A stretch of DNA of 64,000 nt from Chloroflexota bacterium (GTDB lineage Bacteria; Chloroflexota; Anaerolineae; Anaerolineales; Villigracilaceae). Location: positions 1-64,000 of the forward strand of contig JACRBN010000020.1 of NCBI GenBank assembly GCA_016213105.1, in the 5' to 3' direction. Below are positions 23,344-31,169 of the stretch, one piece after another. The translations under genes were made by a program, and so were the position numbers. Under the pieces are notes generated by a model, which saw only the letters and a list, made by a program, of their open reading frames with translations, searched no databases and was not told the DNA's origin. The stretch's first letter is position 1, and the number at the start of each line of letters is the position of its first letter.

Positions 23344-24456
23344 TTATTCATTGGAATCCATGACCGATCCCGCCAGTTGACCGCAGCCGGCCTGGATGTC
23401 GATGCCGCGCCGCATGCGGATGGTGCAGGGGATGCCCGCGTCTTCCAGTGTTTCCTTGAACAGCCTGGCCCGCTCGCGGTCGGTGGCCTGGCCTGTGTAG
23501 CCCGCCGTCGGGTTGAGCGGAATCGCGTTGACGTGGCACAGCAGGCCCCTGAGCCTGGCGGCCAGGCTGCGCGCCACCTCGGGCGTGTCGTTGACGCCGT
23601 TGATCAGCGCCCATTCGAACGTCACGCGGCGGTGGGTCTTCTCCACGTAATATTTGCAGGCTTCGATCACCTCGTCGATCTTGTAGCGCTTGTTGACGGG
23701 CATGATGGCCAGGCGTTCCTTGTCGTCGGCGGCGTGCAGTGAGATGGCCAGGTTGACCTGTCGCTGCTCGTCGGCGAAGCGCCGAATCTGCGGCACCAGG
23801 CCGACGGTCGAGATGGTGAAGCGCCGCGCGCCGAAGTTGTAACCGTCGGCGTCGTTGAGTCGGTCCACGGCGGCCAGCGTGTTGTCGTAATTATGGAAGG
23901 GTTCGCCCATGCCCATGAAGACGATGTTGGTCACCGCCTCATCCTTTTCCTTGAGTATCTGCGCGTAATACATCACCTGCGCAACGATCTCGCCGCTGGT
24001 CAGGTTGCGCTGGAAGCCCATCTGGCCCGTGGCGCAGAAGACACAGCCCATGGCGCAGCCCGCCTGGGTGGAGATGCATAGCGTGCGGCGGTTCTTCGCG
24101 CCGCGTCCGATGCTGTTCGCGGCGGAGGCCGTGATCTGCGGATTGTCCGCGGGGTCGCCATAGCGCATCAGCACGGCTTCGATCAGGTTGCCATCGGGCA
24201 GCTCGAAAAGGGTCTTGCGCGTGGATCCATCCGATGAATCGAGATAAGTCCTTACCTCGAATGGGCTGAAGGTGAGGTATTTCGCCATCTGCTCGCGCAG
24301 GGACTTGGGCAGGCTGGTGAACTGCTCGGGCGAGGCGTAGAGGTTTTGATACAAGCCCTGCCAGATTTGTTTGGCGCGGTAGGCTGGTTCGCCCCACATC
24401 TTGAGTTGGGCGGTCAGGTAGGGGAGATCGAGGTCGTAGATAAGAGGTGTATTCAA
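23344..24456 (-). CDS. rlmN: 23S rRNA (adenine2503-C2)-methyltransferase
   Basis: This 370-residue radical SAM enzyme methylates C2 of A2503 in 23S rRNA and of A37 in some tRNAs. The cluster motif CAMGCVFC gives Cys134, Cys138 and Cys141. GMGEPFHNYDNTLAA and the C-terminal IDIQAGCGQLAG, with the Cys that forms the protein-RNA intermediate, are all present. Length is normal for RlmN. The gene begins two bases after the HAD gene stops, so it is the last member of a DUF1028-HAD-rlmN operon. Confidence 0.97.
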   Translation of the reverse strand: MNTPLIYDLDLPYLTAQLKMWGEPAYRAKQIWQGLYQNLYASPEQFTSLPKSLREQMAKYLTFSPFEVRTYLDSSDGSTRKTLFELPDGNLIEAVLMRYGDPADNPQITASAANSIGRGAKNRRTLCISTQAGCAMGCVFCATGQMGFQRNLTSGEIVAQVMYYAQILKEKDEAVTNIVFMGMGEPFHNYDNTLAAVDRLNDADGYNFGARRFTISTVGLVPQIRRFADEQRQVNLAISLHAADDKERLAIMPVNKRYKIDEVIEACKYYVEKTHRRVTFEWALINGVNDTPEVARSLAARLRGLLCHVNAIPLNPTAGYTGQATDRERARLFKETLEDAGIPCTIRMRRGIDIQAGCGQLAGSVMDSNE

Positions 24457-24458
24457 GG

Positions 24459-25256
24459 TTATGCTTTCAGTAGTTCGATCAACGTGGAAAGATCTTCCGC
24501 AATGACATCCATCGCAGGCGTCCAGGCTTCGGCTTCCCCGCGGCTGCTGACGCCGCTCAATACCAGCGCAGTGGGACAGCCCACGGCCTGGCCCGCGGCG
24601 ATGTCCGTTTCGAGGCGGTCGCCGACAACCAGGGTTTCGGCTTTGGTCGTGCCAAGGCGTTCGAGCGCGATCTCCATCAGGTGCGGAGACGGCTTGCCCG
24701 CGATAATCGGCTCGACATTCGTGGCGGTGATGATGACCGATAGCCAGGCGCCCGCCCCGGGGATTTCCCCGCGCGGGGTGGGAAAGGTCTTGTCGGGATT
24801 GGTGGCGTAAAATGGAGCGCCGTTCTGTACCAGCAAGGTGGCCTCGACCACCTTTTGGAAGGTGATGCTGCGCTCGATGCCCATCACCAGGGCTTGCGCC
24901 TCAGGCGCCCGTTCGACGGGAACGATCTCGAAGCCCCTTTCCTCCAGCGAATGGCGGACGCCGTCCTCGCCGACGACGAAGATCTTGCTCCCGCTCGGGA
25001 ATTTCTGCGCGACGAGGTGCGCCACGCCCTGCGCCGACGTGACCACCTGCCACGGCTCGACTTCCACGCCGAAGCCTTTCATGCGCTGCACGTACTGGTC
25101 GACGGTGCGGGTGCCGTTGTTGGTGGCGAAGACGAATTTCAATCCCTGCGCGCGGACGCGGGCGAAGATTTCGGCCAGGTCGCCGATGGGCGCGTCCGCC
25201 TTCCAGAGGACGCCGTCCATGTCGAGGATCAGGGCTTTGATGTGGATGAGTTGCAT
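24459..25256 (-). CDS. HAD-IIA family phosphatase (NagD-like)
   Basis: The 265-residue protein has motif I LDMDGVLWKAD with the nucleophilic Asp, motif II ATNNGTR, and the late motif VVGDRLETDIAAGQAVG with the Mg-binding Asp pair. The C2 cap between motifs II and III places it in the NagD/pNPPase/phosphoglycolate phosphatase group. Substrates are usually small phosphate esters; the specific one is not deducible. It is cotranscribed with DUF1028 upstream (4 bases apart) and rlmN downstream (2 bases apart). Confidence 0.93.
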   Translation of the reverse strand: MQLIHIKALILDMDGVLWKADAPIGDLAEIFARVRAQGLKFVFATNNGTRTVDQYVQRMKGFGVEVEPWQVVTSAQGVAHLVAQKFPSGSKIFVVGEDGVRHSLEERGFEIVPVERAPEAQALVMGIERSITFQKVVEATLLVQNGAPFYATNPDKTFPTPRGEIPGAGAWLSVIITATNVEPIIAGKPSPHLMEIALERLGTTKAETLVVGDRLETDIAAGQAVGCPTALVLSGVSSRGEAEAWTPAMDVIAEDLSTLIELLKA

Positions 25257-25260
25257 GATT

Positions 25261-26121
25261 CTATTTCTCGAATTTCTTTAAGATGTATTTCAACACGGGA
25301 CGGTCGACCCAGCCAGCGGACGGGTCGGCGCGTTCCTCGAAGTTTTCGTTGCCGATGAAAGCCGTGAAGGCCTTTTGGGTGGGTGCGTCGAACAGGCTCG
25401 TAGGTGCGGACTTTAGGTATCCCAGCTCGCGCAGGATGGATTGCATCCGCTGCAGGTTCTTTCCTTTGAGCGTCACACGTTCGCTCTCAGGACTCTTGCC
25501 AAAATATAGATCGTGCATCTCCAGCAATTCGCCGAGACGCGCCACAGGGTCGGGATGATCGTCCACGCGGTAGTCGATCCAGCGGTCGGTGCAGCCGCCG
25601 TAACCGCCCTGCGGCTTGACCACGTAAATCGCCGCGGATTGGCGTCCGCGACGGTCGCCGCCTGCGCGGTCCGCAGCCAGCAGCGCTGCATGGAGACGAG
25701 TCGCCAGGTCACCTTTGGTACTGAGAAATTTCTTCTCGATGGCAGGCACGACGCGGGCACTCTTCAGGATATTGCCCTGAATGGCGTAGCCCTTGCCCGT
25801 CACGCCGCCCGCCCAATCGAAGCAGCCCGCGCCTGTGAAACTGACCGCCTTGCCTTTGGCGTCCACCAGCCCCACCTGACGCAGCTCGCGCTCGGGGTCG
25901 TTATCGAGTAAACGCATCAACACTTCGTCGGCGGGCAGGCCCGACCGCATCAATTCCAGTCCGCGCGGACCGAAGGATGTGTTGGCGAAGGATTGGGTCG
26001 CCACGGCGCCGACCTGGGCCTGCGCCCACGGTACCACCGCGCCCACTGCGGGAAACTTCGACGCCACGGCCACGCCCCAGGCCTGTTCTTTCAAGTCACA
26101 TGCTACGATGGAAAAGGTCAT
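25261..26121 (-). CDS. DUF1028 (Ntn-hydrolase-like) protein
   Basis: The 286-residue protein starts MTFSIVACDLKEQAWGVAVASKFPAVG, the DUF1028 signature, a fold resembling Ntn hydrolases. Later motifs GLPADEVL and GRQSAAIYVV also fit. The last 70 residues carry a putative peptidoglycan-binding-like tail, as in longer family members. ATG 26121 follows TTGGAGAC and is preferred over the longer frame. A TATAAT box (minus strand, 26181-26176) and a short hairpin in the leader precede it. It is the first gene of an operon with HAD and rlmN. Confidence 0.9.
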   Translation of the reverse strand: MTFSIVACDLKEQAWGVAVASKFPAVGAVVPWAQAQVGAVATQSFANTSFGPRGLELMRSGLPADEVLMRLLDNDPERELRQVGLVDAKGKAVSFTGAGCFDWAGGVTGKGYAIQGNILKSARVVPAIEKKFLSTKGDLATRLHAALLAADRAGGDRRGRQSAAIYVVKPQGGYGGCTDRWIDYRVDDHPDPVARLGELLEMHDLYFGKSPESERVTLKGKNLQRMQSILRELGYLKSAPTSLFDAPTQKAFTAFIGNENFEERADPSAGWVDRPVLKYILKKFEK

Positions 26122-26195
26122 AGAGTCTCCAAGGTTGACGTACGTCCGCAAGTAGAACTTGCGGACTCCGTGTAAATTATACCGCCTACAAACAA

Positions 26196-26221
26196 AAGCC
26201 CGCCGATTTCCCGGCGGGCTT
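26196..26221 (-). terminator. Terminator of clpP
   Basis: Ten-base arms AAGCCCGCCG and CGGCGGGCTT around a 6-base loop. It lies downstream of the minus-strand clpP gene and close to the DUF1028 promoter. Confidence 0.85.
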
Positions 26222-26222
26222 G

Positions 26223-26297
26223 ACTACGCTGTCCTTCGACTACGCCGCAAGAACGGCGGCTCCGCTCACGCGTGCATACGCACGGTGCAGGCAGGAC
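26223..26297. repeat. Family A interspersed repeat
   Basis: It matches the element at 14308-14382 in the opposite orientation (CACGCGTGAGCGGAGCCGC, CTGCCTGCACCGTGCG). It touches the end of clpP. Confidence 0.75.
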
Positions 26298-26302
26298 GGA
26301 AT

Positions 26303-26911
26303 TTACTTGACTTTCTCAGGCATTTCGAGCACCTGGTCGACGAGACCGTATTCCACGGCCTGTTTGGCGTCCAGGTAGTAATCGCGGTCCAGGTCGCGTT
26401 CGATGACTTCGAGCGGCTGGCCGGTGTGCTTGGCCATGACGCCGTTCAGCAGGGCCTTCAGGCGCAGGATCTGCTTGGCCTGGATCTCGATATCCGTGGC
26501 CTGACCTTGCGCGCCGCCCAGCGGCTGGTGCATGTGGATGGTGGCATTCGGCAGGGCGAAGCGACGGCCCTTTGTGCCCGCGGTCAGCAGCACGGTCCCG
26601 AAGGACGCGGTCACGCCGACGGCCACGGTGCTGATCGGGTTCGAGATCATCTGCATCGTGTCGTAGATGGCCAGTCCGGCATAAATCACCCCGCCGGGCG
26701 AGTTGATGTACATCTGGACCTCACGGTCAGGGTCCTCGTGATTCAGGAAGAGCAGCTGCGCCACGATCAGGTTCGCCACCTGGTCGTCGATGGGGGTGCC
26801 GAGGAAGATAATGCGTTCCTTGAGCAGCAGTGAATAAATGTCGTAGGCGCGTTCACCGCGGCCCGACGATTCGATCACCATGGGAATGACATTCTTAAAA
26901 TCAGGGATCAT
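26303..26911 (-). CDS. clpP: ATP-dependent Clp protease proteolytic subunit
   Basis: The 202-residue serine protease forms the proteolytic chamber used by ClpX or ClpA-type unfoldases. The catalytic triad is visible as Ser103 in VTASFG, His128 in HMHQP and Asp177 in DRDYYLD. The serine motif is VTASFG instead of the usual MAASMG, but the nucleophile is kept. ATG 26911 with GGAGG just ahead is the start; the 24 residues before it in the open frame have no ClpP character. clpX is not adjacent, and the gene follows trigger factor, a frequent neighbour. Confidence 0.96.
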   Translation of the reverse strand: MIPDFKNVIPMVIESSGRGERAYDIYSLLLKERIIFLGTPIDDQVANLIVAQLLFLNHEDPDREVQMYINSPGGVIYAGLAIYDTMQMISNPISTVAVGVTASFGTVLLTAGTKGRRFALPNATIHMHQPLGGAQGQATDIEIQAKQILRLKALLNGVMAKHTGQPLEVIERDLDRDYYLDAKQAVEYGLVDQVLEMPEKVK

Positions 26912-26980
26912 GTGTGCCTCCAAATTTCGACCATCATAATCGCAGTCTATTGGAATTACGTTAATTTTCCAAACAAAATT

Positions 26981-27011
26981 CATAGGGGCGACGCAATCCG
27001 TCGCCCCTATG
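26981..27011 (-). terminator. Terminator of trigger factor gene
   Basis: Thirteen-base perfect arms CATAGGGGCGACG and CGTCGCCCCTATG with a 5-base loop, just beyond the stop at 27020. Confidence 0.88.
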
Positions 27012-27019
27012 GGATGGGA

Positions 27020-28474
27020 TTACTCCGACGCTTTCGCCTCGTCGGACTCGGCGGCTGCGGGCGCCTCGACCTCGGGGGGTGATTCCGCTTCGAGGGCCGG
27101 CTCGGCGCTTTCGGCGGGGAGCTCGAAGGGTTTGTACTCGCCCATCGCAATGGATTTCATCATATCCAGGGCGCGGCGGGTGAGCACGCGGCTGGCGGAT
27201 TCCATCGCCACAGCCTCAGCCAGTTGCTTCTGGCCCTTGCGTCCACCGCGCATTTCGTTCAAGTTCACGCCCTGCATTTGCAGCTCGGTCAGGGTCTGGC
27301 CAAACTCGGCGTCCAGGGCGGCGTTGTCGACCTGGATGTTTTCCTTGCGGATGAGCTCATCCATAATGAGCGAGCGCTCGAGGCGTTTCTTCGCCACGGG
27401 CGTCACTTCCTCTTCGATGAACTTCTCCTGCGTGGTCTCGCGCAACTTGAAGTAGGTTTCCATGTCCATGCCCTGGCGGGACAGGCGCTGGCGCAGTTCA
27501 TCCAACACGTGCTCGCTCTCATGCTCGACGGAGTGCTGGTGATATTTCAGGGTGGCGCCTGCCTTGATCATTTCGATCAGTTCGGCGAAATATTTGTCAT
27601 CGTATTCGGCCTGGGAGTTGGCTTCGACGTCCTTCTTCATGGCTTCCTTCAGGGCGTCCAGGCTGTCCGTGCCGACCTGCTTGGCAAAGTCATCGTCGAG
27701 ATCTGGCAGCATCATGGCGCGCACGATCTTGACGGTCACCTCGAACTTGACCTTCTCGCCGCGCATGGACTCGTCTTCGTCGTCCGCAGGATACTTGTAT
27801 TTGACGGTCTTCGACTCGCCCGCCTTCAGGCCGACCAACTCCTTGTTGAAGCCCTTGTAGGGCCATTCGCCGTCGCGCTCTTCCTCCCGCACGATGGTGG
27901 CAAAGCCCTTGCGCGAAAGGCCCGCGCTCTTGTCGTCGTCGCCTTCCCTGGGCTTGGCATAGGAACCTTCCACGTCTACGAGCACATAATCGCCGACCTG
28001 CACTTCGCGCTCGACGGTTTCAGTCGAGGCGTAGCGCTGGCGCAGATTCTCCAGGGCGGCGGTGACGGCTTCTTCCCCGGGCGCCACCCACTCGTACGGC
28101 ATGCGCACGGAGTGGTAATCGCCCAGGTCCACTTCGGGAACCAGCGGCACGCGGAAGGTCAATTTGGGCGTCTCGCCTTCATTGTCGACGTTTTCGAGAG
28201 AACCCGCGGCAACCGGCTCAACCTTGGCTTCCTCGAGCACTTTGGGGTAGATATCATCCACGAGCAGTTCGAGCGCCTGTTCGGTGATGGCTTCCTCGCC
28301 AAAGTGCATGGCGACAATGTTGTACGGGGCCTTGCCCGGGCGAAAGCCGGGAATCTTGCCGCGTTCGGCCAGCTTGCGGGCGGCGCGGCGCTTGAAGGCG
28401 TCCATCTGTTCCTTGTCGATGTCAACGATCAGTTTGGCCTGATGGTCATCCAGGATTTGTTTTTCGATGTTCAA
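27020..28474 (-). CDS. tig: Trigger factor, ribosome-associated chaperone and peptidyl-prolyl isomerase
   Basis: The protein is about 484 residues. The N-terminal ribosome-binding domain contains GFRPGKAP (the GFRxGxxP signature). A central FKBP-type domain (around VGDYVLVDVEG and GFNKELVGLKAGE) and a long helical C-terminal arm follow, ending in an acidic tail. The most plausible start is TTG at 28474, with GAAGGGA before it; ATG starts further up would run into the tRNA-Leu gene. The protein folds new chains at the ribosome exit. It precedes clpP in the same direction. Confidence 0.95.
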   Translation of the reverse strand: MNIEKQILDDHQAKLIVDIDKEQMDAFKRRAARKLAERGKIPGFRPGKAPYNIVAMHFGEEAITEQALELLVDDIYPKVLEEAKVEPVAAGSLENVDNEGETPKLTFRVPLVPEVDLGDYHSVRMPYEWVAPGEEAVTAALENLRQRYASTETVEREVQVGDYVLVDVEGSYAKPREGDDDKSAGLSRKGFATIVREEERDGEWPYKGFNKELVGLKAGESKTVKYKYPADDEDESMRGEKVKFEVTVKIVRAMMLPDLDDDFAKQVGTDSLDALKEAMKKDVEANSQAEYDDKYFAELIEMIKAGATLKYHQHSVEHESEHVLDELRQRLSRQGMDMETYFKLRETTQEKFIEEEVTPVAKKRLERSLIMDELIRKENIQVDNAALDAEFGQTLTELQMQGVNLNEMRGGRKGQKQLAEAVAMESASRVLTRRALDMMKSIAMGEYKPFELPAESAEPALEAESPPEVEAPAAAESDEAKASE

Positions 28475-28516
28475 GTTCGGTATCCCTTCGGGTTTATGTC
28501 TTGCGACAGTTTTTTG

Positions 28517-28598
28517 TGGGGACGGAGGGAATCGAACCCTCACGCCTTGCGGCACATGATCCTAAGTCATGCCTGTCTGCCAGTTCCAGCACGTCCCC
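28517..28598 (-). tRNA. tRNA-Leu (anticodon UAG)
   Basis: The minus strand folds into a class II cloverleaf: acceptor GGGGACG/CGTCCCC, anticodon loop CTTAGGA with anticodon TAG, a long variable arm around GCCGCAAGGC, T arm GAGGGTTCGATTCCCTC, and discriminator A. CCA is not encoded. A TATAAT box on the minus strand at 28626-28621 lies about 22 bases upstream. Trigger factor follows on the same strand. Confidence 0.95.
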
Positions 28599-28659
28599 AT
28601 GACGTCCAGTTGGCGGGCCGATTATAAGCTACGCGGGGAGGAGCGTCAACAAGTTGCGG

Positions 28660-28665
28660 TATAAT
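28660..28665 (+). promoter_or_regulatory. -10 box of the gene at 28699
   Basis: A consensus TATAAT preceded by TTGCGG-type bases. A matching TATAAT on the minus strand at 28621-28626 serves the tRNA, giving divergent promoters 34 bases apart. Confidence 0.7.
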
Positions 28666-28698
28666 CCCGCACCTGACCTTTGAACCTGGAGAGTTTCC

Positions 28699-29115
28699 TT
28701 GAGCCGTGTTATCAACCCTGAATCCGCTGGAAAAGAACGCACCCGTCTGACCAAGGCCGTTGTGCTGGCGCTGCGCGAGCTGGCCACCCAATCCGAGCCT
28801 GGGCCTGTCTCCCGTGACCTGGCCGCTTTTATCGCACTGGCCCTGGAATCCATCTCCGAAGGCATCGACGCCTCGGTCATCGCCTGGGAAAAACGCGATT
28901 ACTGGGTCAAAGCCGACAAATTCCGCATGGAATGGATGTGGGCCGGCTTGACCGCAGCAAAAATGAAGAATGCTGTGTTGATCGAGGATTGGGGCACGAT
29001 TGCCATGCTCATGCCGCAGATCGCCACCAAGCTCAACAAGATCGAAGTGCGGCCCAATCACCGCCTGGGCACACCCTGGGTGGGGGCCTACAAGTTGTTG
29101 AAGAGTCAGGAATAG
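28699..29115 (+). CDS. Conserved hypothetical protein, 138 residues
   Basis: The basic, mostly helical protein starts from TTG 28699, which has CTGGAGAG before it. The sequence contains GKERTRLTKAVVLALRELA, ESISEGIDASVIAWEKRDYWVKAD and PNHRLGTPWVGAYKLL. I do not recognise a named family. Codon use matches neighbouring genes and it has its own promoter and terminator, so it is surely expressed. The pattern of a central Trp/Lys-rich helix gives no clear function. Confidence 0.8.
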   Translation: MSRVINPESAGKERTRLTKAVVLALRELATQSEPGPVSRDLAAFIALALESISEGIDASVIAWEKRDYWVKADKFRMEWMWAGLTAAKMKNAVLIEDWGTIAMLMPQIATKLNKIEVRPNHRLGTPWVGAYKLLKSQE

Positions 29116-29163
29116 CGCCCGGCCTTGCGACGGTTATTGCAGACGCAAGCCATCCTGTAAAAC

Positions 29164-29197
29164 AAAAGACTCCAGCCATTTGCGGCTGGAGTCTTTT
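29164..29197. terminator. Bidirectional terminator
   Basis: Fourteen-base perfect arms AAAAGACTCCAGCC and GGCTGGAGTCTTTT with a 6-base loop, between convergent genes. Confidence 0.92.
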
Positions 29198-29210
29198 GAT
29201 GGAGTCTTGG

Positions 29211-29699
29211 TCAGTTGTTGAGCGCGCCTGCGTTGATCCAGGCGATGATCAACTCGATTTGCTCGGGGGTGAGCTTGGGTCCGCGCCTGGGCATCTTGCC
29301 ATTGGAGATGAGGGTGGCCAGGGAACTGTTGGCGGCGTCGCCGGCCACGAGCACGGGACCTTTCTCCGAGCCATTCATCAGGGACTCGTAGCTTTTCAAG
29401 TCAAGCCTCTTCTCGGTCTTGTTGCCGCCGTGGCAGTTGACACAGCGGCTCTCCAGGATGGGCAGGATGTCGGCAGAGAAGCTGATCGCGCCGGGAGCCG
29501 CGGCTGGTTCGGTCGGCAGGGGCGCGTCCGTGGCGGGCACCTCCGCTGTGGGAACATCCGTTTCGGGGATAAGGGTGGGTTTCGCCTGGGTGGCTGGATT
29601 GACGTAGGCCGTGGGGGATACGCTGGCGGTGCCGCAGGCGGTCACGATCATAACCGCTGCCATGACGACGAACAGGAACCTGATAAAAAGTTTTGACAT
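29211..29699 (-). CDS. Monoheme cytochrome c lipoprotein
   Basis: The 162-residue protein has a lipoprotein signal (IVTACGT), a Thr/Pro/Ala-rich linker and a C-terminal class I cytochrome c-like domain. The heme motif CVNCHGG is near residue 86 and the likely axial Met lies in GKMPRRGPKL. The domain resembles the Planctomycete-type cytochrome c modules. It would carry electrons on the outer face of the membrane. It lies 18 bases after a DUF2231 membrane protein that may be its membrane partner. Confidence 0.9.
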   Translation of the reverse strand: MSKLFIRFLFVVMAAVMIVTACGTASVSPTAYVNPATQAKPTLIPETDVPTAEVPATDAPLPTEPAAAPGAISFSADILPILESRCVNCHGGNKTEKRLDLKSYESLMNGSEKGPVLVAGDAANSSLATLISNGKMPRRGPKLTPEQIELIIAWINAGALNN

Positions 29700-29717
29700 G
29701 TTTTTCCTCTGAGTGGA

Positions 29718-30158
29718 TTAGAAACCGTATAAGATGACACCGCCCAGAAATCCCAGCACGGCGGCCAGCCCAAAGCTCAGGAAGTAGGCGGCCACGTACC
29801 AGGGTTTACTGGCGGAGGTTTCGAAAAGTTTGGGGTTGCGCAAACGCATGATGGCGGTGACGGTTGTGACGATCAGCAGCAGCGCGGCCAGCGCGATCTT
29901 CGCGCCTGCGTTGGGAGCTTCGCCATCGTAGGTGGACAGGTTGTCCAGCATGCCCGTGACGGCGGCTGCCAGGGTGCTGACCGAGGCCAGCGCGATATTG
30001 GCGAAGGCGGCCTGTTCGAGCAGCGCATTGCGCTTCCACAGGGCCAGCAGGATGAAGAAGGCTGCGGCACCGGTCAGCGCAATCGGGAAGTGTACGATCA
30101 TGGGATGCAGGGGGTGGGTGACGGTCAGCGCGGTGATGATACGATTAATGACATCCAT
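29718..30158 (-). CDS. DUF2231 membrane protein
   Basis: The 146-residue protein has four membrane helices. The motif HPLHPMIVHFPIAL at residues 15-28 is the hallmark of DUF2231, whose conserved His residues suggest heme or metal binding. GGCGAG lies just ahead of the ATG. It is cotranscribed with the cytochrome c lipoprotein, and families with this motif are often next to c-type cytochromes, so a redox role is likely but not shown. Confidence 0.9.
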   Translation of the reverse strand: MDVINRIITALTVTHPLHPMIVHFPIALTGAAAFFILLALWKRNALLEQAAFANIALASVSTLAAAVTGMLDNLSTYDGEAPNAGAKIALAALLLIVTTVTAIMRLRNPKLFETSASKPWYVAAYFLSFGLAAVLGFLGGVILYGF

Positions 30159-30372
30159 AACTCGCCTCCAAGTGAGATGGGCTACTATACAGGTCCCAGT
30201 TTAATTTTGGCTGAGAAAAGTGTTGGAAAATTTAGGGCAGGATGAGAATCGAGACAACAAAATCGGCGTTGTGTTGTTTAGTGCCCGTGTAACCATAAGT
30301 TTTGTGCATTGGATGTGGGCCGCTTGCAAACCGTGAAACGGGAGCTTGTTCTTGCGCCCCCAGATAAAATTT

Positions 30373-30401
30373 TGGGGCGGACATTTTTCACGTCCGCCCC
30401 A
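30373..30401 (-). terminator. Terminator of the SET-domain gene
   Basis: Ten-base perfect arms TGGGGCGGAC and GTCCGCCCCA with a 9-base loop, followed on the minus strand by a T-rich stretch. Confidence 0.85.
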
Positions 30402-30408
30402 GTGTGGG

Positions 30409-30891
30409 TTACTTCTGTTTCATTTCAGGGAGATGACGCTGGGTGTCGTTGAGCAGATCGATGATCTGTTCGCGGATGTGGCGGTTGAGATAGTGATGCT
30501 CCAGTGTGGAGAACGGCAGGAAGCGCGCTCCGGCCACCACGTGGATGCAGCGCGGCGAGCCGCACAGGCAGATGAACGGAGCGGCCATCTCCCATTCGGT
30601 GGAGGGATAGAAGAAGCTCAACTCGTCGCCCGCTTTGATGTCGCGATTGGCGATGACCAGCATCCTGTCCATGTCGAGGATCACGTTGGGATCACACGAA
30701 TGGTTGAGGGCCGAGAGCTTGCCGACCTCGGTGTGCCGCTCGCGGTCCATCTGGACAGTGAAACGATTGGGCTTGTCGAAGAGTTTCTCGCTTGGGATTT
30801 GGTAAACGACGTCGCCGCATTTGAAATCCTGGCGCGCTATCAAACTGCGGACTTTGTTTTCGGTGCGAATGGTGATTACATCGGATGACAT
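30409..30891 (-). CDS. SET-domain protein
   Basis: The 160-residue protein has a compact SET fold: ALNHSCDPN (residues 61-69), AGDELSFFYP (residues 87-96, with the catalytic-type Tyr95) and a post-SET-like cluster CLCGSPRC (Cys108, Cys110, Cys115). SET enzymes methylate lysine using SAM. The bacterial partner is unknown; a small protein of this sort may act on a DNA-binding or ribosomal protein. GGAAAGGAAC precedes the ATG. It is monocistronic, with its own terminator. Confidence 0.9.
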   Translation of the reverse strand: MSSDVITIRTENKVRSLIARQDFKCGDVVYQIPSEKLFDKPNRFTVQMDRERHTEVGKLSALNHSCDPNVILDMDRMLVIANRDIKAGDELSFFYPSTEWEMAAPFICLCGSPRCIHVVAGARFLPFSTLEHHYLNRHIREQIIDLLNDTQRHLPEMKQK

Positions 30892-31169
30892 GTCATGTTC
30901 CTTTCCTTGTTTGTTATGTCAGTGTGATCTGTATTCAATCACGTTGTTTAGTATAGCAAGCATGTCGGGTAATACAAGGGGGTTATCTTAATAATTTATA
31001 TTTATTAAGGTTGAATGAAATACTCCATCGTTAATAGCTGATGACGTTATAACGATTGGTGTCACTCTGAGGGAGCGTGTTCTCGGTGACCGAAGAGACC
31101 CCACTGAACAGAGGAGATACTCCGGGTTTCACTCTGGGTGACACAGATGTCTTATGTGAATGTGAAAAA
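30892..31169. other. Intergenic region with AT-rich dyad and family B repeat
   Basis: It holds a perfect 8-base dyad CTTAATAA/TTATTAAG around 30987-31009 and a family B palindrome at 31060-31144 (TGTCACTCTGAGGGAGCGTG...GTGACAC). No gene is seen. Confidence 0.55.

Noticed and set aside
28475-28555. Extended N-terminus of trigger factor
   Set aside because: The extra codons overlap the tRNA-Leu gene and lack family similarity; TTG 28474 with a ribosome binding site fits better.
27224-28627. 467-residue plus-strand frame opposite trigger factor
   Set aside because: It is an antisense shadow of a well-conserved gene in G+C-rich sequence and covers the tRNA gene.
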